From IMG/VR virus record IMGVR_UViG_3300042991_000148, positions 1 to 20,784 of that record: a DNA stretch of 20,784 nt. The stretch is one strand, 5' to 3'. The DNA comes from a virus. Positions 13,486 to 20,784 of the stretch are shown one piece after another (position 1 is the stretch's first letter; the number at the start of each line of letters is the position of its first letter). A program made the translations under genes and the position numbers. The notes beneath the pieces were generated by a model. The model was not told where the DNA came from. It saw only the letters and a program-made list of their open reading frames with translations, and did no database searches.

Positions 13486-15422
13486 ACCATTATCTCATCT
13501 TCTGTTCCGTTGCCTGAGTTGTAGATAAAGTCTAGTTGTTCGTCGCTAAGTGCTTCTGAGTAATAGAGAAAATTGTCAATGCTAGATGAATAGTTATTAC
13601 TTGATAATGCACTTTTAGCTAAATCAAAAAGAGTTACGCTTTGACTTAAATCTCCAAGCCATAATCCTGCATCGTTTCCACCTTGACTACTACCAACAGA
13701 AGAATTATTTAATTTCCCTGACAAGAGTGTTCCATTTTGAACTATTGAAATCATGTGAAAAGAAGTTTCATCTGGAACTACTGGTGATGTCCATCCATAA
13801 TTAGTTGAGGAGTCTTTATTTATATAAAAAATAAAATAATTCCCAGCAGTAGAATATAGAAGATAAAGATAAGAAGATAAATAGTGAGGATACCCATAAC
13901 AAAAAACAATCCCTTGGTCAGCAGTTGCATAAGGCTTAACCCACAGAATAATAGTTCCTTGACTGTCAGACTTTATGCCACTTATATAATTAGCAAGGTT
14001 TACTGAATATAATTTATTAAAATTAAATGCTTGATTTATCTTTCCAGATGCAGTCAATAAACTCGTATTCGCGCTAGCAGTCCCACTCTCACCTAAGCTC
14101 CCGACATTCTCCACAATCGTATTGGCTGCATTATCGTTGCACTTTAAGTGGATTTTTGGAAGTAAATAAGAAACAGTTTCAACAATCGGCAAATCTATAT
14201 TTGCACAAGGCTTTAAATTAAATCTTTCTATTTTATTTTCAAATGTAGAAACAATATTGCTTCTGATGTTAGTAATAAATCTTTTTGGTGCTGCTATAAT
14301 CCATGAAGCTTTAAGATCTCTTTCTGTAATTATAGGTTCCGTATACCTAATAAAATAAACTCTAATGTATTCGGGATAATGGCTTTCAGCAATGTTGTTG
14401 TTAGCCTTCACAAAGGCATTTGATATTGACCAAATATGTGTATGACTGTTTGTTGCTACTGTTGAACCAATAAAACTATTTTGCCCTAATTCTGTTCCCG
14501 TAGCAGAGCCAGCGGTCAGATTGTGAGCGTGATCTTTGGAATTGTGATTATGTTGTGTCGAACCTCCCGTCTGAATAATGTCTCCAAATCCAGAATATGC
14601 TCTGATAAACATTTCTCTCTGCCCTTCGACTTCGACCCAATTGGCAGGTATCGTAGACTTGGAATTTTTCCACATTCCGATAAAGCCTGTCTTGAGAGGA
14701 ATATTCCCTAATGCTGTGTTATACATGACAGCAAGAGAGGAATATGGAGGCAGTGAATCGGCATATTGAGTTTCAGGAGTTGTTAGAGAAAATGAAATCC
14801 TGTGAGTGTGGTTTTGAGATATAGCCCCACGACCTGTCCCTGTAATATTTCCAGTATCTGCAGATGACGAGTCAAAATCAGGATGAGCATGAGGGACGTT
14901 CGCAGTATGATAATGAGTATCTGAACCGCTAGTTCCACCTGCATTTGAACCTGTTTCTGCCCCTCGTATCATCTTTCTATGAGAAGCGGTGTGTTCAATA
15001 AATCCGTCTAAAGTCGTTGTCTCACAGAAACCACCCATGTTAAGAGGTAGGTCTGCTGTTCCGTCAGAAGAACATACGATAACATCATAGTAAGCAGGGC
15101 GGTTCTCTTTTTCCGCCCAATACCATTCTGTATTCTCCGTTCTTGTTTCTCCATCTAAATGTTTGTGGCTATCTGCGCAAACACTAAGACCAGGAGTTGC
15201 CTTGTTTTTTTCAGAGGATGTATCTGCAGATACGGAATGGGTATGCGTAATGTCTATCTCATGGCTATGGCTTTGTTGCCCTCCAGTGCCTCCGCCTGTC
15301 ATGTCAGAAGCGGAGCAGCCTGAAATGAACTTCTCATCAAAGTCCGTATCTCTGGGAAAAGCAGAGGGGACAGAGGCATGAGTACCGAAGTAAAGTAGTT
15401 TTACGTTAGTTGCTATTGACAT
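13482..15422 (-). CDS. Virion appendage protein with three His-rich collar-like modules and LamG-like C-terminus
   Basis: The 646-aa protein has three tandem modules, about 1-115, 116-245 and 246-362. Each contains a Gly/Thr/Ser-rich GGTGG-type stretch and HxH motifs, and ends in a PAYYDVIV, PPYSSLAV or YPEYIRVY segment. This is the pattern of tail collar / fibre tip domains (NxPPYxxLxY). Nine HxH motifs occur, exactly three per module (52-54, 60-62, 86-88; 170-172, 178-180, 205-207; 291-293, 298-300, 327-329). In T4 gp37 such motifs bind metal. Residues about 410-640 look like a concanavalin/LamG domain (HLKCNDNAANTIVENVG, TIILWVKPY, IDNFLYYSEALSDEQL). AAAGGA precedes the ATG. A sugar-binding appendage or fibre is likely; attachment to head or tail is uncertain, as it lies between head and neck genes. 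Confidence 0.7.
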   Translation of the reverse strand: MSIATNVKLLYFGTHASVPSAFPRDTDFDEKFISGCSASDMTGGGTGGQQSHSHEIDITHTHSVSADTSSEKNKATPGLSVCADSHKHLDGETRTENTEWYWAEKENRPAYYDVIVCSSDGTADLPLNMGGFCETTTLDGFIEHTASHRKMIRGAETGSNAGGTSGSDTHYHTANVPHAHPDFDSSSADTGNITGTGRGAISQNHTHRISFSLTTPETQYADSLPPYSSLAVMYNTALGNIPLKTGFIGMWKNSKSTIPANWVEVEGQREMFIRAYSGFGDIIQTGGSTQHNHNSKDHAHNLTAGSATGTELGQNSFIGSTVATNSHTHIWSISNAFVKANNNIAESHYPEYIRVYFIRYTEPIITERDLKASWIIAAPKRFITNIRSNIVSTFENKIERFNLKPCANIDLPIVETVSYLLPKIHLKCNDNAANTIVENVGSLGESGTASANTSLLTASGKINQAFNFNKLYSVNLANYISGIKSDSQGTIILWVKPYATADQGIVFCYGYPHYLSSYLYLLYSTAGNYFIFYINKDSSTNYGWTSPVVPDETSFHMISIVQNGTLLSGKLNNSSVGSSQGGNDAGLWLGDLSQSVTLFDLAKSALSSNNYSSSIDNFLYYSEALSDEQLDFIYNSGNGTEDEIMV

Positions 15423-15621
15423 CTAATTCCTTTTTGATTGCTTCTCGAATACTAAGTAAATATCGTTTCTGCTTAACTTCTTCATATATAGCGTTAGTTT
15501 CTCGCATAAGCCAATCAAACGCTCCACTATAATCAATAAAACCTTTGTCTGCTATAATCACAAAGTTGACTGTTTCAATAACCTTTGGCTCTTTACCGTC
15601 TTGTTCGATAGTTATTTTCAT
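15406..15621 (-). CDS. Hypothetical 71-aa protein between two appendage genes
   Basis: The ATG overlaps the preceding stop as ATGA, and the end overlaps the next gene start by 17 bases, so it belongs to the same translational unit. The N-terminal half is beta-like (MKITIEQDGKEPKVIETVNF), the C-terminal half helical and charged (YEEVKQKRYLLSIREAIKKE). There is no membrane segment, signal or known motif. By position it might help fold or attach one of the flanking appendage proteins, but nothing in the sequence proves this. Confidence 0.7.
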   Translation of the reverse strand: MKITIEQDGKEPKVIETVNFVIIADKGFIDYSGAFDWLMRETNAIYEEVKQKRYLLSIREAIKKELDVNSN

Positions 15622-17147
15622 TTTGTATTATTGTAACAAGTTTTTTGTTCTTGATTGTTTTTAGAAATATTAATTATTCTATTTATGCCTACACTCTTAG
15701 GATCTGATCTATATTTAGACACAAAAGGTTTTCCAGGTAAAACGGTATTCATGTCCTGTATTAACAAAGTTATTGTGATATTTTTGTCCTCTGTCATTTC
15801 ATATGTCGCTGTTTGTGTAACATATCCTGTCTTAGCTACTAATAAATAATGGCACAATCCTGCGGTATCATCATTAGACCATTGAGCGTAAGTTCCTAAG
15901 GCAGTTTCTTCTTTCTCGACAAGCATGATGCTGCAGCCAAAAACATTGACCACTATACCCGATGAATTAGTAAGAAACGCCCATCTCTCTTTGCTTGGAT
16001 TGCTCCCTTGAACGAAAGAAACTGTAGCGTCTGTTATTGGATTATGGGCTAAATCTTCGACGAGAATATCTATCTTTCGGCAATGAAGAAATGTTCCATT
16101 GGTAGCCCAAACTTTATTGATAGCTAAATTCGTGAAGGTGTTATTGTATTCAAGAACGCAAGAGCTGTAATAAGAGTATATACCACGTCTTGTTCCTGCA
16201 TAAGTCACATTTGTAAAGGTACAGTCTTTGACTTGCAATAAAGAGTTATAGACGTTTGTTATATTATAGCCTGTTGACAAATTAATTGAATTATCGATAA
16301 AGTCCACGTTCTCTATAACTGCCATAGATTGATTACGCCCTGTTGGAAAAATCGTATCATCTTGAGCCGTTTCATAGGATGGGCTGATAACGTTCCCTCC
16401 GCCTTGAACAGCAACAGCTGCATCAAGGCAATTCTTTATTGTGCCATTAGCTATCCTTGCCGAGCACCCCGTAATGAGAAAGGCAGTCTGTATACCGTCT
16501 ATAACGAAATCGCTCATCGTGACGTTAGTATACATACCGCCTGCGGAAAATTGAGCTGCATAACCAAATCCTGTGACAGGCGCAGTGACTGTGAAATTAG
16601 TAAATGACATGACAGGCGCATATGGAGTTATTTGAGTAAAATATAAACCGCTCGCACCGCTTGCCCTCTGGTCAACGATATCGAAATAAGTCCATGTGCA
16701 GGCTTGATAGCCATACATATAAAATCTTGTCATGCCTTTGAAGGTTACTCTTTTAAGGGCTGTCCCTGTGACATTCCAAGCCCCTGTAGTATAGTTATAG
16801 ACATTGATGCCTGCTGTGCCTGCCGATTGGTTTATGTAGCACCCTTCAGCGATGTTAAAAACCGCACCGCTGTTGATAAAAAATGCGTAGTTCCCTGTGG
16901 CTGTGATATTCCCCCAAGACACATAGGTATCTGCTGCCATTGTAACAATCGTGCCAGAGTTAAATGTAAAACGGCGATAGCCTGAAGGGGTAGTAATAAC
17001 GTAAGGCGATGCGGAAGTTCCTAAGCCTGTAATCGTGCCAGGAGTTACAGTATTGACAGCTGTCACGCAGTTAGCAAAAGACTCTCCAACACCGCCAGTG
17101 CTTGTGATTGTGATGATTGTAGATGTTACTGTTGCTGTAACTGCCAT
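15618..17147 (-). CDS. Beta-helix appendage/decoration protein with C-terminal Ig-like domain
   Basis: The 509-aa protein has many short, evenly spaced beta-strand turns from about residue 60 to 355 (for example GAVFNIAEGCYINQSAG, ALKRVTFKGMTRFYMYG, MSFTNFTVTAP, VTMSDFVIDGI, LLQVKDCTFTNVTYAG). This is the pattern of right-handed parallel beta-helix (pectate lyase-like) proteins common in phage spikes. Residues about 357-463 look like a carboxypeptidase-regulatory/Ig-type domain (KIDILVEDLAHNPITDATV ... TGYVTQTATYEM). The last 40 residues are Lys/Asn-rich. No obvious catalytic set is seen. It follows two head-region genes and precedes another appendage gene, so it may be a head fibre or decoration as well as a tail spike. 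Translation is coupled to the preceding stop (TAATG). Confidence 0.65.
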   Translation of the reverse strand: MAVTATVTSTIITITSTGGVGESFANCVTAVNTVTPGTITGLGTSASPYVITTPSGYRRFTFNSGTIVTMAADTYVSWGNITATGNYAFFINSGAVFNIAEGCYINQSAGTAGINVYNYTTGAWNVTGTALKRVTFKGMTRFYMYGYQACTWTYFDIVDQRASGASGLYFTQITPYAPVMSFTNFTVTAPVTGFGYAAQFSAGGMYTNVTMSDFVIDGIQTAFLITGCSARIANGTIKNCLDAAVAVQGGGNVISPSYETAQDDTIFPTGRNQSMAVIENVDFIDNSINLSTGYNITNVYNSLLQVKDCTFTNVTYAGTRRGIYSYYSSCVLEYNNTFTNLAINKVWATNGTFLHCRKIDILVEDLAHNPITDATVSFVQGSNPSKERWAFLTNSSGIVVNVFGCSIMLVEKEETALGTYAQWSNDDTAGLCHYLLVAKTGYVTQTATYEMTEDKNITITLLIQDMNTVLPGKPFVSKYRSDPKSVGINRIINISKNNQEQKTCYNNTK

Positions 17148-17482
17148 TATCGATGTAACCTCTTTATATCATATTCAGAGAATTCGCCGATACCGTCTTT
17201 GCATAACCCTTTGCATTCAAGTTTACAGATAGGATTTAACGGATCCCAGATATGCTCTAAAGCAAACGCTGCAGATATTTCTGGCTGAACATAGCTTCGT
17301 TTATCATAAAGCTTCTTTCCAAAGCGATCTTTAGCTACAACAAACCGTCTTAATTTAAACTCTCTTATAGCTCGTTCGCTGACATACTTTAGTAAAGGAT
17401 TTGGCTTCATTAAGAAAGGGTTACAACCAGCTTTAAGCATAAAATGTCGAGGGCATTTGATCTTTCTAATGATCGCAACCAT
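17147..17482 (-). CDS. Hypothetical 111-aa basic protein with clustered cysteines
   Basis: The ATG has AAGGAG 8 bases upstream, within the end of the preceding gene. The protein is basic (RAIREFKLRRFVVAKDRFGK) and carries Cys10, Cys20 and a C-terminal group Cys86, Cys90 and Cys94 (PICKLECKGLCKDG). These could bind a metal. It is soluble, without signal or membrane segments. It lies two genes after the major capsid gene, where head-tail connectors or decoration proteins are often found, but I see no family motif and make no functional call. Confidence 0.7.
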   Translation of the reverse strand: MVAIIRKIKCPRHFMLKAGCNPFLMKPNPLLKYVSERAIREFKLRRFVVAKDRFGKKLYDKRSYVQPEISAAFALEHIWDPLNPICKLECKGLCKDGIGEFSEYDIKRLHR

Positions 17483-17485
17483 TTA

Positions 17486-18064
17486 CTATGCTCCTTTACT
17501 TAACGCAATCCCCTCTTTAACTGACTTAATTTTTTCAGGACTTAATAATCCTGTTAAAGTTTCCATCGTAATACCATACTGAGTCATCATTTGTTTCATC
17601 ATCTTTTCCATGTTGCCACGCTTTTTAGATTCATCTTTTATTTCACGAACATGATTAAATTCAGCAATTCTTTTCTTTCCCTCAGGGCTTTCATTATAAG
17701 CATCAATTTGTTCTTTAGTTGGCATTGTAGCTGATAAATAAATTCCCACAGCAAAGAAACGCTGTAATGCAGCAAGAGCATTTGATTGATGAAGAGGACC
17801 AATACGTTTACCCCATTTTGTCCATAAAGAAACGTTCCTGTGATCAGCAAAGTCTTTAATGATAATCTTATCGCTTTCAACTCTTGCTGACTTTTTAATG
17901 ACATCAACTTCTTTCAAGTAAGTTGCAGCAATAGGATCCATTCCTTCACTGACCTTACCAAGTTCTTCAACTTGCTGTAAAAGTCTTTGATTTTCTGCAA
18001 CTAATTTTTCTATATCAACACTATCCTGAATGGTGTCAGTATTTACCTTTTTAGATCTACCCAT
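17486..18064 (-). CDS. Hypothetical 192-aa helical protein downstream of capsid gene
   Basis: The start has AAAGGAG about 9 bases upstream, just after the post-capsid stem-loop. The N-terminus contains a likely coiled coil (IEKLVAENQRLLQQVEELGK). The middle has a Trp-rich segment (HRNVSLWTKWGKRIGPLHQ, then ALQRFFAVGIYLSATMPT), and the C-terminus is helical with a Met-rich stretch (NMEKMMKQMMTQYGI). There is no signal or transmembrane segment. It lies in the head module and may be a minor head or assembly protein. I do not recognise the family. Confidence 0.75.
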   Translation of the reverse strand: MGRSKKVNTDTIQDSVDIEKLVAENQRLLQQVEELGKVSEGMDPIAATYLKEVDVIKKSARVESDKIIIKDFADHRNVSLWTKWGKRIGPLHQSNALAALQRFFAVGIYLSATMPTKEQIDAYNESPEGKKRIAEFNHVREIKDESKKRGNMEKMMKQMMTQYGITMETLTGLLSPEKIKSVKEGIALSKGA

Positions 18065-18093
18065 TTTATTATCTCCTTTTGTTTGCCTTTGTC

Positions 18094-18132
18094 AGGTGGC
18101 TACTCAAGTAGCGCAATACTCTTTCACCACCT
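18094..18132 (-). other. Stem-loop in the gap after the major capsid gene
   Basis: AGGTGG and CCACCT (read on the minus strand, 18132-18127 and 18099-18094) pair perfectly over 6 bp. They enclose a second small hairpin, CTAC-TTGA-GTAG. It lies in the 87-base gap, the largest in the window, between the capsid stop and the next gene. No T-run follows, so it does not look like an intrinsic terminator. An mRNA-stabilising or processing role after the highly expressed capsid gene is possible. Confidence 0.4.
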
Positions 18133-18151
18133 ACAAGTTAATTTACCGAAA

Positions 18152-19009
18152 CTAGCTCAAAGTATCGAACTGCATTTCGTTTCCATGCTTGTTGCGAAGA
18201 ACTGCTTCGCCCCACATCTCGGTCCCAACAATACGAGTCGCAACCTCTGCAGGATCGGCAGCAATGTCGATTCTGAAAGGTCGTTTAGTAACAAGCTTAA
18301 TGCCCTCTCGTGAGAAAGCAGCACCAGAAGCGTTGTTGCTAGCGATCGTTATATTTGGATCAAGATACAAAGAAAAACCGAATACCATCCCAGCGAAACC
18401 TTGTCTTGCAAAATCCTCGCCAACAGTTCCAAGTCCAGCTGATTGAATAGCGTCAGAGCTATTATCAAATAAAGAAGCCAAACCAGTTGAACGATAAACT
18501 TGTAGAGGATGAAGCACTAGGTTATATGGTAACGGAGCATGATATGTGCGGAGTGAACCATACGTATCATACAAATCAGCAGGGGTTGGATCGGTATTCT
18601 GTCCACCTTGATTAGTTGTGAAAGAAGCAAACAATGTGCAAAGATCGAGATCCTTGCGCACTGCTACTGATTGACCAATCAACTTACCTGCTACCGCTGC
18701 CATATCATCCACAGAAGCTAATGCAGCAATTTCTTTTAATTGCACATAAGATCCGTGAACGCCAACAGTAGCTGCTGAAGGTGATGTTTCATCTGAAGTT
18801 GTCGAATCGAGTGCCTGACTTGTCAAACTGTCATCTGCTTCAGAAGTTAATCTGCTAACAAACGGAGTTTGGTGAACAACACCAGGACCAGGAAATGCGA
18901 TATTCGTAACTAAAGGCGCAACAATATTACCTTCATCCAACTCTAAAAGAGCTGATGCAACTATCGTTGGAATACATTCGGTTAACGTAGTCGTTGTCGT
19001 ATCTGCCAT
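18152..19009 (-). CDS. Major capsid protein
   Basis: The 285-aa protein has a very strong AAAGGAGG site and follows the scaffold gene directly, the standard portal-scaffold-capsid order. The N-terminal part has Thr-rich MADTTTTTLTE, then ALLELDEGNIVAPLV and PFVSRLTSEADDS. The middle has YVQLKEIAALASVDDMAAVAG, an arm-to-core region, and LPYNLVLHPLQVYRSTGLAS. The C-terminal part has SREGIKLVTKRPFRIDIAAD and a closing beta segment (ATRIVGTEMWGEAVLRNKHG). This layout agrees with HK97-fold capsid proteins that assemble with a separate scaffold and need no N-terminal delta domain. It is short for the family. The assignment is based on context and overall pattern. Confidence 0.82.
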   Translation of the reverse strand: MADTTTTTLTECIPTIVASALLELDEGNIVAPLVTNIAFPGPGVVHQTPFVSRLTSEADDSLTSQALDSTTSDETSPSAATVGVHGSYVQLKEIAALASVDDMAAVAGKLIGQSVAVRKDLDLCTLFASFTTNQGGQNTDPTPADLYDTYGSLRTYHAPLPYNLVLHPLQVYRSTGLASLFDNSSDAIQSAGLGTVGEDFARQGFAGMVFGFSLYLDPNITIASNNASGAAFSREGIKLVTKRPFRIDIAADPAEVATRIVGTEMWGEAVLRNKHGNEMQFDTLS

Positions 19010-19042
19010 TTTTGATTATCCTCCTTTCTTCAAGATTACAAA

Positions 19043-19735
19043 TTATAAGGCGTTTCTGTTGCCCTTCATTAAAGGCACCATTTTTTTCTTTGTTTCTTCC
19101 GCCAATTTCCTATTCCCTGATTGTAAAGCTTGCCAGTATTTATCATTCAAGGTCGTCAGGTCTTCACCTTGATCGCTAGCACCAGAATCACCGCCACCTT
19201 TGGAGCTATCTGTATTCCCATTACCTTTTGAAGTGTTAGCTTTTACTAGGTAAGGTCGTGTTGATAAAAATTTCTTTACTCCTTCTTCAAGAGTTAATTC
19301 AATTGCAATACCATTTACATCTGTTGATTTAACTTTGATAAAACCTTCAGGGGTAAGCATTACATTTGATTTTAAAAGAGCAACTGCTTCCTCAACCATG
19401 CCATTCTGCCTTGTAACTTCACCGATCAAAGAATTACTTATTGTGATATCTTGTATTTTTCTATCTTTTTCAGAAACAATCCCTTGTAATCCTGTCAACT
19501 GCTCTTGATATTTCTTTTCAGCTTCTTCAAATTTCTTTTGTTTTATCAATTCTTGCTGTTGAGTTTTATCCTGTTCTTTTTGATGCTCTTCCTTGAATTT
19601 TTTAAGTTCATCATAATCTCCGAACTTACCTCGTTCTCTAGCAAGCCTGTCTTGAACAATGCGGTCAAGATCAATTTGAGTAAATGTTTTATTATCTTGC
19701 CCTTGACTTTCTTCTTTTCCTTTTTCATCTGGCAT
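19043..19735 (-). CDS. Capsid scaffolding protein (DUF4355-like)
   Basis: The 230-aa, highly charged protein has a long coiled-coil region (about 45-100: FKEEHQKEQDKTQQQELIKQ, then FEEAEKKYQEQL). It is preceded by FTQIDLDRIVQDRLARERGK, the signature of DUF4355-type phage scaffolds. A low-complexity Gly/Ser linker (GNGNTDSSKGGGDSG) separates a basic C-terminal helix (NRKLAEETKKKMVPLMKGNR), which in scaffolds commonly contacts the coat protein. It lies between portal and capsid genes and has an AAGGAGG site. Scaffolds guide procapsid assembly and then leave the head. No separate head protease gene is visible in the window. Confidence 0.87.
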   Translation of the reverse strand: MPDEKGKEESQGQDNKTFTQIDLDRIVQDRLARERGKFGDYDELKKFKEEHQKEQDKTQQQELIKQKKFEEAEKKYQEQLTGLQGIVSEKDRKIQDITISNSLIGEVTRQNGMVEEAVALLKSNVMLTPEGFIKVKSTDVNGIAIELTLEEGVKKFLSTRPYLVKANTSKGNGNTDSSKGGGDSGASDQGEDLTTLNDKYWQALQSGNRKLAEETKKKMVPLMKGNRNAL

Positions 19736-19746
19736 ACAACTCCTCC

Positions 19747-20784
19747 TTATTCCGCCGAGTTGGCGTTTTTGTTTTTAAAAATGAACGGAAATCGTTCTCT
19801 TAATTTCACGCCATTCCCAGAAGCTTCTTGCGTCTGCTCAGGAATGGCATCTATTTCTCTATCTATCTCTTCAAGACCTTGTTCATCCAAGCGAGGGAAT
19901 TTACGTCTTACGATCGCCTTCTTAACTTCACTTGAAAAGGTCTTGCCTAAGTTTATACGAAGCAATTTTTCTGCTTCATCAAGTTCAAGATTTAAGTCTT
20001 TAACAGAGAACTCATCAGGATAAGTAATAGATCCTTCAAACTTTGTTCCATCTTGTTCTGCAAATAATGCCCAAAGCTTTTCTTCAGCGTCTTCTAAGTT
20101 TTCTGACTTGCGAGATAATGCAGCATTGGTTTGATTAAAGTCCCAAGCCTTACTTATGCCTGATTGATTAACTGCATTTTGTCCTTTGAATGATGCCGAT
20201 CCACCTTCAAGCTTAGCAAGTTCAAACATCTTTGAAACTTGCCTATCAATATGTTCATAATATAATTGAGCGTTAGCAGGTGGCGGAGATATATAAGCTG
20301 GAGCTGATCTACCTTCAGGATATAAAAGACCTTTGCTGACAGATAAAGTTAATTCTTTATATTCATCTGCAGTTCCTTGCAAAGCTAAAAATGAAAATGT
20401 TTGATCTCTAAGTATTTGCCTTAACTCAGAACATGAATTATAAACATCACGAGCAATAAAAGAAATATCTGCGATTGAACTAATACCAAAGAAACCTTTG
20501 ACTTTCTTGCTTGGCTTATCATAAGAACATACGATAGGAACTTTACCTAAGCCATGAACACCTCTCGCCATTTCGTTATATTCACTATCAGTTAAGATCC
20601 ATTCTGTTTTAGTAAATAATCTATATTGAATATTAATAGTTTTTATTTTATTGAATGTTTGAGCTTCTGTATTAGCATCATAGCATTCACGAAGCAAAAC
20701 CCAATTGCATTGACCGAAAGCATCTAAAGACCAATTTATTACATCTTGTGGTTGATACATAGCAAAATAGGGGAACTTATCAGC
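19747..20784 (-). CDS. Portal protein, C-terminal part (5' end outside window)
   Basis: The frame stays open to the right edge of the window: eight codons (ADKFPYFA) precede the first ATG in view, so the true start lies outside and about 345 residues are seen. PYFAMYQPQDVINWSLDAFG resembles the segment found in portal proteins of the DUF4055-like group. The following parts fit a portal stem and crown: long helices with Gln/Asn-rich turns (FELAKLEGGSASFKGQNAVN, then FNQTNAALSRKSENLEDAEE) and a C-terminal KKAIVRRKFPRL with acidic Glu/Asp-rich end. It is followed after 11 bases by the scaffold gene. The portal is the dodecameric channel at the head vertex through which DNA is packed. Terminase genes would be expected to the right, outside the window. 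Confidence 0.8.
   Translation of the reverse strand, partial: ADKFPYFAMYQPQDVINWSLDAFGQCNWVLLRECYDANTEAQTFNKIKTINIQYRLFTKTEWILTDSEYNEMARGVHGLGKVPIVCSYDKPSKKVKGFFGISSIADISFIARDVYNSCSELRQILRDQTFSFLALQGTADEYKELTLSVSKGLLYPEGRSAPAYISPPPANAQLYYEHIDRQVSKMFELAKLEGGSASFKGQNAVNQSGISKAWDFNQTNAALSRKSENLEDAEEKLWALFAEQDGTKFEGSITYPDEFSVKDLNLELDEAEKLLRINLGKTFSSEVKKAIVRRKFPRLDEQGLEEIDREIDAIPEQTQEASGNGVKLRERFPFIFKNKNANSAE

Noticed and set aside
19505-20023. Plus-strand open frame of 172 codons across the portal/scaffold boundary
   Set aside because: It lies opposite two well-supported minus-strand genes, is Phe/Leu/Ser-rich as expected for the antisense of Lys/Glu-rich coding sequence, and has no convincing ribosome binding site.
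1-20784. CGATCG seen about eight times, two of them in GCGATCGC (10732-10739 and 12990-12997), like the cyanobacterial HIP1 element
   Set aside because: More than expected for AT-rich DNA, but too few and counted only by eye; it does not justify naming a cyanobacterial host. A whole-genome count against a Markov background would be needed.

Overview
This window is a contiguous block of tailed-phage (Caudoviricetes) virion and lysis genes, from a phage genome or a prophage. Every supported gene lies on the minus strand, so the block reads from right (about 20.8 kb) to left (1). Genes are packed end to start, with many ATGA or TAATG overlaps and AAGGAGG-type ribosome binding sites. The largest stretch without a gene is 87 bases. 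No host gene, integrase, tRNA, CRISPR array or intrinsic terminator was seen. The DNA is AT-rich. A lipobox protein overlapping a small membrane protein in a spanin-like layout points to a Gram-negative (two-membrane) host. The host cannot be named from this sequence.

Head module (20784-17147): the C-terminal part of a portal protein, a coiled-coil scaffold, a short major capsid protein, and two unassigned genes (192 and 111 aa). A folded but non-terminator stem-loop sits just after the capsid gene.

Appendage and lysis module (17147-12539): a beta-helix protein, a 71-aa protein, and a 646-aa protein with three His-rich collar-like modules plus a LamG-like domain. A cluster of small genes follows: an XhlA-like membrane protein, a 46-aa Cys-rich protein, a holin candidate, and an overlapping i-spanin-like/lipoprotein pair. 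This block lies between the capsid genes and the neck genes.

Neck module (12542-9325): an Ig-like plus helical adaptor candidate ending in an EF-hand-like loop, a family 2 glycosyltransferase, a small acidic protein, a Mu gpG-like morphogenesis protein, a protein with a Mu gpF-like cysteine pattern, and a likely tail terminator.

Tail module (9302-1): this follows lambda order: tube, G/GT assembly chaperones, tape measure, M-, L- and K-like tip proteins, J-like central tip protein, a second tip/adhesin protein, an 87-aa protein, and a repeat-containing fibre gene cut by the window edge. The chaperone pair shows a very clear -1 programmed frameshift site: A_AAA_AAC, a 5-nt spacer and a two-part stem-loop. 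The 411-aa tape measure predicts a short tail of about 60 nm, i.e. a short-tailed siphovirus.

Most noteworthy points are the frameshift site with its four-cysteine extension, the glycosyltransferase inside the morphogenesis operon, the spanin-like overlapping pair, the nine HxH motifs arranged three per module, and the apparent split of the J-type tip protein across two genes.
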